Shown here: positions 34,632 through 44,363 of the stretch, one piece after another
Position numbering within the stretch: the first letter of the stretch is position 1
Layout: each line of letters opens with the position of its first letter
Assembly (NCBI GenBank): GCA_016718655.1
Contig: JADKCV010000018.1
Coordinates: forward strand, 1 to 64,000
Reading direction: 5' to 3'
Source: Flavobacteriales bacterium
Lineage (GTDB): Bacteria > Bacteroidota > Bacteroidia > Flavobacteriales_F > PHOS-HE28
DNA length: 64,000 nucleotides
Position numbers and translations under genes: made by a program
Notes under the pieces: model-generated
Databases searched by the model: none
Seen by the model: the letters and a program-made list of their open reading frames with translations, nothing else
Told to the model about the DNA's origin: nothing

Positions 34632-36512
34632 ATGACCATGATACGACCGATCCTTTCCGTAGTGATGATGAGTTCCTTCGCCCTGAGCACAGTGGCGCAG
34701 AATGTGGCGATCAACGCGGATGGGGCCGCCCCTGCCGCATCCGCCTTGTTGGATATCGATGCTGGTGCACTGCCAGCCAATAACAAACGGGGGCTTCTGG
34801 TTCCCCGGCTTGCGCTTACCGCAGCCAACGTGGCCCTGCCGGTGGTAGCACCTGCCACATCATTGCTCATCTACAATACCGCCTCGGCAGGTGCTGGCGT
34901 GAATGCCGTTACACCTGGGTATTACCAATGGGACGGTGCACTATGGGTCCGCTTTGCGATGAGCACCGATGGCTGGAGTACCACCGGGAACGCCGGGACC
35001 GTTGCTGGCACCAACTTCATCGGCACTACCGATGCCCAGGATTGGGTGATCAAGACCGGTGGAAGCACAGCCGCGAACGAGCGTATGCGCGTGCTCTCTG
35101 CTGGCAAGGTGGTCGTGAACAACGTAGGGGTCGGCCCGTTCACCAACGATGTGTTCAGCGTCTATGCCACGGGAACCACCAACGGCACCACCACCAACAC
35201 CGGTGCACTTGGTACCCGCGCCATCAACGGCTACACGAGCACCGGTTACGGTGTTCAAGGAAGCACTTCGGGGACCACGGCAACGACGTTCGGTCTTTAC
35301 GGTGCCCAGACGAGTGCAACGGGTGCGGTGAACGCCATACGTGGCGAGGCAACATCGGTGAACGGATTGGCCATCATAGGGATCAGTAACACCAGCGCAG
35401 GTGCGGTCCCCACTGCGACCAATGCGCGAGCGGTCATCGGCCAGGTGAATGGCACATTGGCCGGCACTGCGTTGGGTATCGGTGTACAAGGGCTCTTCGC
35501 CGCCACGGTCACCACAGGCGATGCCCGGGGCGTTCAAGGTGCATCACCATCGGACAATGGGATCGGTGTGGCGGGCTTTGCGACGAATACCTTGACCACG
35601 GGCTTTCCGGTGGGCGTATATGGGCAAGCTGCCAGCGGGACCGCGTTCGGGGTTGAAGGTGTGAACACCGCAGCGCAAGGCACCGGGCTCATAGCCACTG
35701 GCAACAACATCGCTGGCACCTACTTGGTGAACGGTAGTGGCGCAGCGTTCCGAGGCACTGGTACCGGCTTGGTGAGTTATGCGGCCACCGTGGCATCCGG
35801 GACCGGGGTCATCGGTGCGGGCAACGGGGCAGGTGCGAACACCTTGCTGGTAGGGTCAGGGGTGGCCGGATCGGGAGTGAATTTCGGGGTCTATGGTATC
35901 GCGTCGAGCAACGCGAACGGAACGGCCGGCGCACCGGTAAGGGCCGGTGGTTATTTCACCAGCGGGGCCGCTGCCCAAGCGTTCACCTACGTGGCCTGTT
36001 ACGAGGGAGCGGGTGTACCTCGGAAGGTGATGGGGAACGGAACGGTGAACACCGTGGTGCAGGACGCGGCCGGGGACCACGTGCTCTTGAGCGCCCCTGA
36101 GGCTCCGGAGAACCTGTTCCAGGACTTCGGCTCCGCACGATTGGTGAATGGAAGGGCCCATATCGCCTTGGATCCCATATTGACCCGCAACATCCTGGTG
36201 AACGACCAACATCCCCTACGGGTGTTCGTGCAGGTGCGCGGTGAATGCAATGGCGTGTACGTGACCCATGAGACATCAGCAGGTTTCGATGTGATCGAAC
36301 TGGGTGGTGGCACTTCGAACACAGCGTTCCATTGGTCAGTCACCGCCAACAGGGCCAACGTGGTCCATCCGGATGGCACCACGTGGTCATTCGCAGAAGA
36401 GCGCTTCGCTCCCACCATCGGCCCCCAACCCGCACAGGAGTTGGAGTCGAAGGATCTCCCCAAGGACCATCCACGACGCTCCACAGAAGCTGGACCAGTG
36501 CTTGATCGATGA
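34632..36512 (+). CDS. Secreted Gly-rich tail-fibre-like repeat protein
   Basis: The ATG at 34632 gives a signal peptide (MTMIRPILSVVMMSSFALSTVAQ). The mature start NVAINADGAAPAASALLDIDA...KRGLLVPRLALTAANVALPV...PATSLLIYNTASAG...VTPGYYQWDGALWVRF is the common opening of Bacteroidota surface proteins that resemble phage tail fibres. Residues about 180-470 carry degenerate G-V-x-G / G-L-Y-G / G-I-G-V repeats of about 20 residues, probably a beta-solenoid. The C-terminal 150 residues (VVQDAAGDHVLLSAPEAPENLFQDFGSARLVNGRAHIALDP, HPLRVFVQVRGECNGVYV) form a conserved end domain. No T9SS sorting motif is visible, so anchoring is unclear. Confidence 0.75.
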   Translation: MTMIRPILSVVMMSSFALSTVAQNVAINADGAAPAASALLDIDAGALPANNKRGLLVPRLALTAANVALPVVAPATSLLIYNTASAGAGVNAVTPGYYQWDGALWVRFAMSTDGWSTTGNAGTVAGTNFIGTTDAQDWVIKTGGSTAANERMRVLSAGKVVVNNVGVGPFTNDVFSVYATGTTNGTTTNTGALGTRAINGYTSTGYGVQGSTSGTTATTFGLYGAQTSATGAVNAIRGEATSVNGLAIIGISNTSAGAVPTATNARAVIGQVNGTLAGTALGIGVQGLFAATVTTGDARGVQGASPSDNGIGVAGFATNTLTTGFPVGVYGQAASGTAFGVEGVNTAAQGTGLIATGNNIAGTYLVNGSGAAFRGTGTGLVSYAATVASGTGVIGAGNGAGANTLLVGSGVAGSGVNFGVYGIASSNANGTAGAPVRAGGYFTSGAAAQAFTYVACYEGAGVPRKVMGNGTVNTVVQDAAGDHVLLSAPEAPENLFQDFGSARLVNGRAHIALDPILTRNILVNDQHPLRVFVQVRGECNGVYVTHETSAGFDVIELGGGTSNTAFHWSVTANRANVVHPDGTTWSFAEERFAPTIGPQPAQELESKDLPKDHPRRSTEAGPVLDR

Positions 36513-36558
36513 TGGTGACGGAACGCACTTCGACATCGGCACTTGATCTCCGCGGAGT

Positions 36559-37386
36559 ATGACCACGGAGGAAGGGCACGGGCACACGCTTCGCTACCGC
36601 GTTCATCGCGTCATCTTCAGTTCTGACACGCCTGCCGGTCGACGCTTCGATGTGGTACTCCTGTGGCTCATCCTACTGAGCGTGGCGTTGGTCCTGTTGG
36701 AGAGCGTGGAGGAAGTGGAGGCCGAATGGGGTGTCTGGCTGCGTGGCGCCGAATGGGTCATCACGTGCTTGTTCAGCGTGGAATACCTCGTCCGGATCTG
36801 GTGTTCCCCACAGCCCATGCGCTATATCGCCGGATTCTATGGCATCATCGATCTACTGGCCATCCTGCCCAGCTTCCTGAACCTGCTGGTGCCCGGTCTG
36901 GGATCATTGGCGGTGGTCCGAGCACTTCGGTTGACCCGCGTGTTCCGAATACTCAACCTGTTCAACTATGTCCGGGAGGCACGCCTGTTGCTCTTGGCGT
37001 TGTTGGCCAGCCGTCATCGGATCATCGTGTTCATGCTGGCGGTCCTTGCACTGGTCACGGTATTCGGTGCCATCATGTTCGTGGTGGAATCCCCCGAGGC
37101 CGGGTTCACGAGCATCCCACGGAGCATCTATTGGGCCATCGTCACGCTCACCACGGTCGGCTATGGGGATATCGCACCGGTGACCACGCTAGGTCAGGCC
37201 ATCGCTTCGGCCATCATGATCCTTGGCTACGCCATCATCGCCATTCCCACGGGTATCGTGAGTGTGGAGGTGGCTCGCAGATCAAGGAAGAGCACCGAGC
37301 AGGTATGCGAACGATGCGGGCAGCCGGACCATTTGGCCGATGCCCGGTTCTGCCACCAATGCGGCAACAAGCTCGACTTGAAGTGA
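36559..37386 (+). CDS. Voltage-gated-type K+ channel with C-terminal zinc ribbon
   Basis: The 275-residue protein has six transmembrane helices (S1 about 30-50, S5/S6 about 155-175 and 212-235). The S4-like helix RALRLTRVFR (121-130) has arginines every third residue. The pore contains the K+ selectivity filter TTVGYGD at 198-204. After S6 the tail ends in a zinc ribbon: C250-x2-C253...C265-x2-C268. Family membership (Kv-like ion transporter) is strong. The zinc ribbon in the cytoplasm may sense metal or bind a partner; that is inferred. It is convergent with the PKD protein, 10 bp away. Confidence 0.92.
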   Translation: MTTEEGHGHTLRYRVHRVIFSSDTPAGRRFDVVLLWLILLSVALVLLESVEEVEAEWGVWLRGAEWVITCLFSVEYLVRIWCSPQPMRYIAGFYGIIDLLAILPSFLNLLVPGLGSLAVVRALRLTRVFRILNLFNYVREARLLLLALLASRHRIIVFMLAVLALVTVFGAIMFVVESPEAGFTSIPRSIYWAIVTLTTVGYGDIAPVTTLGQAIASAIMILGYAIIAIPTGIVSVEVARRSRKSTEQVCERCGQPDHLADARFCHQCGNKLDLK

Positions 37387-37396
37387 TCGGTACCGT

Positions 37397-40300
37397 TCAG
37401 TCGATCAGCGACACGTGACCCACGAAATCGCGGGCATCGCCATCGCGCTCCAGCAACACCTTCCAGACATAGGTGTCGATCACCGGCTCACGCCCGTTCA
37501 CACGGCCATCCCAACCTGCGTCCCGGTCGTTGCTTTGGAACACGACCTTCCCCCAGCGATCGAAAACGAGCAAGGTGAAATTCCAACCGACGAATCCGTT
37601 CAGTACGGGCAGGAAGTCATCGTTGCGCCCATCCGTGTTCGGCGTGAAGGCGTTGGGTGCGAAGATCAGCGGGTCGGCTGCCACACCTACGAAGGTCCGT
37701 ACGGTATCCGGGCACCCGAAGGCATTGATCGCGATCAGTGTCACCGCATAGGTCCCACCATCGGCCGGGAACACGTGAATGGGGTCCGCCTCCATGTCCG
37801 TGGTACCATCATTGAAGTCCCATACATAGCTCACAGCACCGGTGCTGAGGTTGCTGAACCGGACCGCATTCAGAACACTCACTAGCGTATCCGAAGTGAA
37901 GGCTGCCACAGGCGTGGGGTTCACCACCACACCATCGATCAGTACGAGCGTATCGGAACAGGTGGTCGAAGCATTCGCGATGAGCGACACGGTATAGTCA
38001 CCCGGCTGATCATAGACGTGGAGGGGAGCAGGCACGGTGCTTTGTTCACCATCACCGAAGTTCCATCGGTAGGAATCAGCATTCACCGATAGATTGGCGA
38101 ACGCGATGGGATAGCCCACACAGCCCGGTATCGGGTCCGCGGTGAACACGGCCACCGGTGTAGGATGTACCGTGAACGCCTCGAAGTGCTGATCCTCGCA
38201 CCCATACTGGTTGGTCGCGGTCAGACCGATGACATACGTACCCACGGCATCGTAGGTGATGGAGGGCTGGTTCAGGATGGAGGTGGTGCCTTCCCCGAAA
38301 CTCCAGGTATACGACACCGCACCCGTGGTTGTGTTGCTGGTCTGAATGGTCACCGGGACGTAACAACTCTCTTCTTGGCTGAGACTGAACGCACTGGTGG
38401 GCAGTGGATGAGCAACAACGGGTATGGACAGGGTATCCGTGCATCCGTTGAGGTTCTCCGCGACCAGCGTTACCACGTACGTACCTGCATCGGTGTACGT
38501 ATGGACCGGTGCGAAGGCCCCGGAGGTGTTCCCATCGCCCAGGTCCCATTGGTGGAACTGCGCATTGGTACTGTTGTTCTGGAACTGCACCTCCAACGCG
38601 ATGCAACCGTTATCCGGGTCGGCAGTGAATGCTGCCACCGGCGTTGCGTTCACCACCACTTGCATGCTTTCAGAGGCTGGACAACCGCTCAGCGCATCGG
38701 TGGCAGTAAGTACGACGGTGTATGATCCGCTGGAGCCATAGGCATGTACGGGGGCGCTCAAGGTGGAGGAAGCGCCATCGCCGAAGGCCCATAGCAGTCC
38801 GTTGGTACCCGATGTTGTATTGGCGAAGGCGATCTCCTCACCGGCACATACCTCAAGCGGCGCTGCGGTGAACGACACTTCCGGATAGGGCAACACCGTG
38901 ATCTCTGTCGTGTAGGTGTCGAACCCACATCCGAACGCACTGAGTGTGATGGAATACGTGCCCGCATCCACAAAGGTGTGGCTCAGGTCTTCTGCGATGC
39001 TGCCATTCCCGTCACCCAGATCCCAATAGAGTGCGGTATCGCCTGCGCTGAAGTTGGTCAGATCGACCGTGAGTGGTCCACAGCCCACGACCGGATCGGT
39101 ATTGAAGAAGGCTGTGACCTCGTTGGGAACGACCCCGATCACTTGCTGGGCCGTATCGCTTCCACAACTGTTCGTCGCGATGAGTGTAACGGTGAAGAAG
39201 GTGGTCACCGGTTCGTCCACCGCATAGACATGGATGACCGCTGGATCACTGGAAGTGGAGGTGGTACCATCACCGAAGTCCCATTGGAAGCCATCGGGCA
39301 ATCCATAACTCGCATTTCCGAAGGGAACGTCCGCGTACGCACAATGGAGGTTGACGTTGGGCCCGAACGACGCTGTTGGTGCGGGAAGTACGGTGACAGG
39401 CACCACCTCGGTGTCCGACCCACAGGTGTTGGTCACGGTCAAGCTCACCGGGTAGACGACCGCATCCATGGGGTCCACTGGGAAAATGAATGGAGCAGGG
39501 ATGGTATCCAATGAAGCACCCAGCCCACCCATATCCCAGGCATAGGTCAGTCCATCGCCCACCGAGGCTTGTCCGAAGGTCACCTCCAAGGGCCCGCAAC
39601 CGACCTCCACATCGAGCACCGCATCTGCCACGGGAACATCGTGTACGGCGATGGTCGAATAGATGGTATCGGTACAACCCGCACCGGTACCCACCACCAA
39701 ACGCACGGTGAACGTTCCGGTGTTCAAGTAACTATGCACGGCATCTGAAGTGTTCAGGGTCGTGCCATCGCCGAGGTCCCATTCCGACGATGAAGCTCCG
39801 GAACTCGTATTCGTGAAGGACATCGGCACGCCTGAACAGGCCACAGGTCCATGGGTGAACGAGGCAACCGGTACCATATTCACCGAAGCGGTGACACCGG
39901 CGCTATTGGCACATCCGGTGATCGGGTCCGTGTAGGCATAGGAGATGTTGTGCACACCAAGTCCGGCCACGAGGGGATCGAAGCTGTCCGTGACCGCATC
40001 CACTCCAACACCGCTCCAGATCCCTCCAGCAGGAGTGGCGCTTAGTGGCTGCATCCCGCCATCCAGACATACATCAAGATCACCTCCGGTGGTGATCGAA
40101 GGGAGAGCCTCCACCGCTATGGTCACTTGATCGATGAGCAGGCATGTACCACTTCCTACTGAATAGGTGACCGTGTAGGTACCTGGCAAGGAGGTGTCGA
40201 ACGTGCCATCCAAAGCCACCTGTGCTCCCGTCCACGTCCCTCCGACAGGAGTTCCTGTCAAAGCGACGTCACCGCTATTCACACACACCGAAGTATCGTT

Positions 40301-43300
40301 CCCAGCGAATGCAGGGACAACCACCGGTACGATGTCCAATTGGATGGAAGCACTGTTCGTACATCCATTCGCATCGGTGTAGGTATACGTGAGCACATCG
40401 GACCCCACGCCTGCAGGGGTGATGGATGCGTCCGGTGCGATGGGGATCCACGTGCTGGACCAATCGCCTCCGACCGGATCCCCGCCCAACTGGTACGCGA
40501 TCGGCTGGTCGCATAGGGTGATGTCCCCCCCGATGTTCAACACAGGTAGTGGGTTCACCGTGGCAGTGAATTGTGCCGTACTTACACAGTTGGCGCCGTT
40601 GGTGTAGGTGTAGGTCAACACATTCCCGCCCAGGCCGGCAACCGCAGGGTCGAACTCCCACGGTGGTCCATTCACCCCGATACCGGTCCACGTCCCACCC
40701 ACCGGCGTTGCGGTCAACAGTACGGGCGGAGCATCCACACAACGCTCCAGGTCAAGCGGTACGGTAAGCGCGGTCGACGGGACCACCTGTACGTTCACCT
40801 GATCACTGGTCGCACAGGTACCACTGCCATAATTGTAGGTGAGGGTGAACGTACCTGTGGATGCCGGAGTATAGGAACCGCCTGGACCCGCTCCTACCCA
40901 AGTGCCACCCGGCGGTGCCTCGAACAAGTCGACAGGTACTGCACCTTGGCACAAGATGGTGTCAGTGCCTGCATCGGCGAACTCCGGTACGGATTGGACC
41001 GTTACCGGAAGCGTGGCCGTGCTCTGACATCCATTGCCATTGACATACGTGTAGGTCAGGACCACCACGCCCAAGTCACCCGGCACAGGAGTGAACACAC
41101 CGGTGGCCGTTACGTTTGGACCGCTCCAAGCCCCCCCCGCAGGAGATGCCCCTTGAAGCGCGACGGGTATCGATTGGTCACAGAACGTGGGAGGAACGCC
41201 CGGATCGAGCGGTGTGGGTTGATAGACCGTTACCGTCACCGTGGCCGAACCAGGGCAGCCTCCCACGTTGCCTGATACCGTGTAGGTGGTGGTGACCGCA
41301 GGACTCGTGGTGAAGTTGGGACCCGATCCTACGAGTGTGGCACCGATGAACCATTGGTAATTCCCTGCTCCGTTCGCGGTGAATGTGGTGCTCTGACCAT
41401 TGCACACCGCAGCACTGGATGGCGTTACGGTCACCAAGGGAGCGGGCGTTACAACGACGGTGACCGATGCTGGTGCGCTCTCGCATCCGTTGCTCACCGC
41501 CACCACCGTGTATGTCCCGGCGTTCGATGCGGAAGCACCGGGTATGGTGTGCGCAGCGGTATTGGCGATGATGGTGCCTGATGGATCGCGCCAGATGTAA
41601 TTCACGCCTGGCGCACCCATGGCGGTGAGTGAGATCGTTTGGCCTTGGCAGACCGGACTGTTGCTCGATACGGTCGGGACGGTCGGAGCTGTGCCGATCG
41701 CCAAGTTGGCGTTGGAGGTGGCGCTGCCGCAGGCATTGGTGGCGGTCAACGAGACCGTAGGTGAACCGGCATTGGCGAAACAAATGGCGCCGGGTACCTG
41801 GTTCCCCGAAGATGCCGGCGCCCCTCCCGGAAAGGTCCATAACAAGGTGACCGGCGCACCACAGTCCTGCACCGAGGCGGTTGGGGACACACATTGGCCT
41901 GCACAGATGCCAGAGAGCGGGGACACGGACACCTGTGGTGCCGCGTTCACGGTCACCACTTGGCTGATCGGCGGCACATTGCAACTGTTGATGGCGCGCA
42001 ATTGGACGGTGTAGGTGCCGGGCTGATCGAACAGGAACGCGGGCTGGGATGCCGTGGACGAACTCGATGACGCGGGCCCGGTGGCACATGCGGCCGCGGA
42101 ACCGCTCATCGTCCACAAGTAGGTGGTGAGGCAGCTGTTGGGGCTTGTCGTACTGTTGATCGAGGTGGCGTTCAGCGGAACACAACCGGTGGTCGCACTT
42201 AGCGTGAAGGCGGGTATGGGTGGCTCTTCGATACAGATGGTGCGCGACAAGGTGTCTCCACCACAGGCATTCCCCGCGACGATGGATATCGTGTAGGTCC
42301 CGGCCTGAGCGAAATTCACACCCAGAACGGAACTGCCCGTGCTCCAAGAGCCGGGATCGTAGTTGCCGATTCCGAACCCATTGTCGTTGCCGAGCGTCCC
42401 GCTCACTGCGGACCAACCTGTGGCCGGTGTGATGCTCCACAGCAGTGCCGGGGTCACATCACAGCTATTGCCCAACACCTCATTGCCGGTGCTCGTACTG
42501 CTGAAGGTGATGGTACTGGCCACACAAGCCGTGTCGTTCGGGGAGATGGTGAAGTCGGCCTGTCCTGCAAGGCTCACCACGATGGGAAGGATGGTGCTTC
42601 CGCTGGTACCGCAGGGGTTCTCCACCAGCATGTTGGCCGAGAAGCTGTTCTGGTAGGTGTTCACACCGTCGGTGCTGGTTGTGCCGCAACTGCCCACTGA
42701 AAAGGTGTGGGTGATCGACCCGGGTGGTGGGTGTGTGTAGATGACCGGCGCGGTCCCATCATTGAAGTTGATGGTGTAGATGGTTCCCGGCGTGTTGGTG
42801 TTCCAGCCTACGATGGGGAAGGTGAGTGTGATGGGGCCACACCCAGTGGTACTACCCGGGTTCACCAGGGCGCCAGCAGGGTTGGTCCCGACGAAAACGC
42901 GATACACCCGTGTGTCGTTGCAGCCGTTGGTCTGTGTCAGTGTGTAGTTGATCGTATGGATCCCTTGTGGGTAGGTATGGGACTGGCTCGGCCAACCTGG
43001 ACCGGAGAACACATCGACCGGTGTGCCATCACCCCAATTGATGGTATGGGTACTACCCGGTTGGGCCGCCCCCCCGAAGTCGAAAGCGAACAATGCCGTG
43101 GCATTGGGCGTGCACCGATAGAAGGTGGGAGATCCATTGAACACCGTGTATGCCGCGTTCGAACTGGTGATGGTGGCATCGGCATCAGGGAGCATCGTCA
43201 GGCTCACCACATCCGAGGCCACACACCCATTGGCACCGGTCACGGTAAGGGTATAGGTGATGTCACTGTTCGCGGTGCAGACGGGATCGGCGATGTTCGG

Positions 43301-43513
43301 GTCGCTCAAGCCTGTAGCAGGAGTCCAGACCATATCGTACGGGGCTTGCCCTCCACCAGCAGATCCGCTCAACGTGAACGGACCACCGGCACAGATCGTA
43401 TAGGTGGCCGCGCCAGCATTGGCGGTGCATTGGGCACGTGCATCGATGGTCATCCCCATCACCGATACCCCCAGCAAGAAGGTCAGAAGATCCCTATCGG
43501 TCCACATGGGCAC
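37397..43513 (-). CDS. 2038-residue PKD-repeat surface protein with T9SS type B domain
   Basis: The signal peptide is MPMWTDRDLLTFLLGVSVMGMTIDARAQ (a second ATG at 43507 is possible). It opens with an Ig-like/SprB-like module (CTANAGAATYTICAGGPFTLSG). PKD-like NWGDG and NFNDG modules follow, then six GG-T/A/I/D-W modules of about 80 residues (ATPVGGTWTGIGV, GTPVGGTWTGAQV, ATPAGGIWSGVGV and others). Next come about nine PKD domains (WDLGDG, WDFGDG, WAFGDG, WSFGEG, WNFGDG, WDFNDG), spaced about 85 residues apart. The C-terminus is a type B domain: FAPNAFTPNTDGRNDDFLP, LLVFDRWGKVVF, WDGRVNGREPVIDTYVW, ending GHVSLID. It is probably a gliding or biofilm adhesin exported by T9SS. No frameshift despite 6.1 kb. 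Confidence 0.92.
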   Translation of the reverse strand: MPMWTDRDLLTFLLGVSVMGMTIDARAQCTANAGAATYTICAGGPFTLSGSAGGGQAPYDMVWTPATGLSDPNIADPVCTANSDITYTLTVTGANGCVASDVVSLTMLPDADATITSSNAAYTVFNGSPTFYRCTPNATALFAFDFGGAAQPGSTHTINWGDGTPVDVFSGPGWPSQSHTYPQGIHTINYTLTQTNGCNDTRVYRVFVGTNPAGALVNPGSTTGCGPITLTFPIVGWNTNTPGTIYTINFNDGTAPVIYTHPPPGSITHTFSVGSCGTTSTDGVNTYQNSFSANMLVENPCGTSGSTILPIVVSLAGQADFTISPNDTACVASTITFSSTSTGNEVLGNSCDVTPALLWSITPATGWSAVSGTLGNDNGFGIGNYDPGSWSTGSSVLGVNFAQAGTYTISIVAGNACGGDTLSRTICIEEPPIPAFTLSATTGCVPLNATSINSTTSPNSCLTTYLWTMSGSAAACATGPASSSSSTASQPAFLFDQPGTYTVQLRAINSCNVPPISQVVTVNAAPQVSVSPLSGICAGQCVSPTASVQDCGAPVTLLWTFPGGAPASSGNQVPGAICFANAGSPTVSLTATNACGSATSNANLAIGTAPTVPTVSSNSPVCQGQTISLTAMGAPGVNYIWRDPSGTIIANTAAHTIPGASASNAGTYTVVAVSNGCESAPASVTVVVTPAPLVTVTPSSAAVCNGQSTTFTANGAGNYQWFIGATLVGSGPNFTTSPAVTTTYTVSGNVGGCPGSATVTVTVYQPTPLDPGVPPTFCDQSIPVALQGASPAGGAWSGPNVTATGVFTPVPGDLGVVVLTYTYVNGNGCQSTATLPVTVQSVPEFADAGTDTILCQGAVPVDLFEAPPGGTWVGAGPGGSYTPASTGTFTLTYNYGSGTCATSDQVNVQVVPSTALTVPLDLERCVDAPPVLLTATPVGGTWTGIGVNGPPWEFDPAVAGLGGNVLTYTYTNGANCVSTAQFTATVNPLPVLNIGGDITLCDQPIAYQLGGDPVGGDWSSTWIPIAPDASITPAGVGSDVLTYTYTDANGCTNSASIQLDIVPVVVPAFAGNDTSVCVNSGDVALTGTPVGGTWTGAQVALDGTFDTSLPGTYTVTYSVGSGTCLLIDQVTIAVEALPSITTGGDLDVCLDGGMQPLSATPAGGIWSGVGVDAVTDSFDPLVAGLGVHNISYAYTDPITGCANSAGVTASVNMVPVASFTHGPVACSGVPMSFTNTSSGASSSEWDLGDGTTLNTSDAVHSYLNTGTFTVRLVVGTGAGCTDTIYSTIAVHDVPVADAVLDVEVGCGPLEVTFGQASVGDGLTYAWDMGGLGASLDTIPAPFIFPVDPMDAVVYPVSLTVTNTCGSDTEVVPVTVLPAPTASFGPNVNLHCAYADVPFGNASYGLPDGFQWDFGDGTTSTSSDPAVIHVYAVDEPVTTFFTVTLIATNSCGSDTAQQVIGVVPNEVTAFFNTDPVVGCGPLTVDLTNFSAGDTALYWDLGDGNGSIAEDLSHTFVDAGTYSITLSAFGCGFDTYTTEITVLPYPEVSFTAAPLEVCAGEEIAFANTTSGTNGLLWAFGDGASSTLSAPVHAYGSSGSYTVVLTATDALSGCPASESMQVVVNATPVAAFTADPDNGCIALEVQFQNNSTNAQFHQWDLGDGNTSGAFAPVHTYTDAGTYVVTLVAENLNGCTDTLSIPVVAHPLPTSAFSLSQEESCYVPVTIQTSNTTTGAVSYTWSFGEGTTSILNQPSITYDAVGTYVIGLTATNQYGCEDQHFEAFTVHPTPVAVFTADPIPGCVGYPIAFANLSVNADSYRWNFGDGEQSTVPAPLHVYDQPGDYTVSLIANASTTCSDTLVLIDGVVVNPTPVAAFTSDTLVSVLNAVRFSNLSTGAVSYVWDFNDGTTDMEADPIHVFPADGGTYAVTLIAINAFGCPDTVRTFVGVAADPLIFAPNAFTPNTDGRNDDFLPVLNGFVGWNFTLLVFDRWGKVVFQSNDRDAGWDGRVNGREPVIDTYVWKVLLERDGDARDFVGHVSLID

Positions 43514-43525
43514 ATCGCATCGGGT

Positions 43526-43533
43526 CGAAAGTA
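43526..43533 (-). promoter_or_regulatory. -7 promoter element TACTTTCG
   Basis: A one-mismatch TAnnTTTG on the minus strand, 12 nt before the ATG at 43513. Confidence 0.45.
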
Positions 43534-43656
43534 GGCCGTTGATCCAAGCACCGTCGCTCCTCCGCGGCCGGGATATCCACGCCCCCGATGTTCATGAACT
43601 CCCTTCAAGGGACGTGCCGTGCTCGTTGTTCGTTGCTTGCCGGATCCGGGAACGAC

Positions 43657-44319
43657 CTACCCTACCGATCGCGGATGCCCCAGAACTTCCATCACTTTAT
43701 GGGCTACTTCCTGGGCTTGGGCATAGACCATGAAATGACCACCCCCTTTCACTGTAACGGCATCCTTGATGGAGGACAGGGGCATCAGGTGGTCCTTATC
43801 TCCGTGGATGTGCGTCAGGGGCCCCACTGGTGCCTGAGGTCCTTGCCATTCCAAGCATGCCGCGATCTGGATACGGAGTTGCTCCAGCGGATGAAGTTCC
43901 ATGAAGCGGTCGAGCAATTCCACTTCCTCGGGCTTTTCCACCCCCATTTGCCAGCGCATTATGGGCATGGAACGCTTCATGAACGTCTTGTTCAACACCC
44001 GTTCAGGATGGGTGCCGCGCAGAAGCTTCAGGTGCGGTGGCATTTCGTGCGCCCCCTTCCAGCTCGAAATGATGATCACCTGCTGTGGATGAGTGATGCT
44101 GGCCAACTCCTGGGCCACCATGCCGCCCATGCTCACCCCCAGCAACGCGTGTGGACGGGTCGCGTCCACTTGCCCCGCCAAGGCACGCGCGAAGTCGGAT
44201 AGCGTGCTTCCTGGCGGCATTTCTGGCCAATCCAACTTCACCATCCGGTGACCTGGCAACTGCAACCGATCGAACAAGCGATGGTCGGCGCCCAAGCCCG
44301 GGATCAGGTACACGTCCAT
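43657..44319 (-). CDS. Alpha/beta hydrolase
   Basis: The ATG at 44319 (MDVYLIPGLGADHRLFDRLQL) is the natural start; the longer frame from 44367 overlaps hutH. The protein has 220 residues with the oxyanion segment IPGLGADHRLF, a nucleophile elbow LGVSMGGMVAQELA (GxSxG), and the late acid and histidine in HIHGDKDHLMP and VKGGGHFMVYA. The triad is intact. It is cytoplasmic, with no signal peptide. The substrate is not evident. It is the last gene of the minus-strand run hisS-hutH, 44 nt after hutH. Confidence 0.85.
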   Translation of the reverse strand: MDVYLIPGLGADHRLFDRLQLPGHRMVKLDWPEMPPGSTLSDFARALAGQVDATRPHALLGVSMGGMVAQELASITHPQQVIIISSWKGAHEMPPHLKLLRGTHPERVLNKTFMKRSMPIMRWQMGVEKPEEVELLDRFMELHPLEQLRIQIAACLEWQGPQAPVGPLTHIHGDKDHLMPLSSIKDAVTVKGGGHFMVYAQAQEVAHKVMEVLGHPRSVG

Positions 44320-44363
44320 GGTACAAAGGTCCGAAGCAGGACCACGCCACGGAAGTGGGACCC

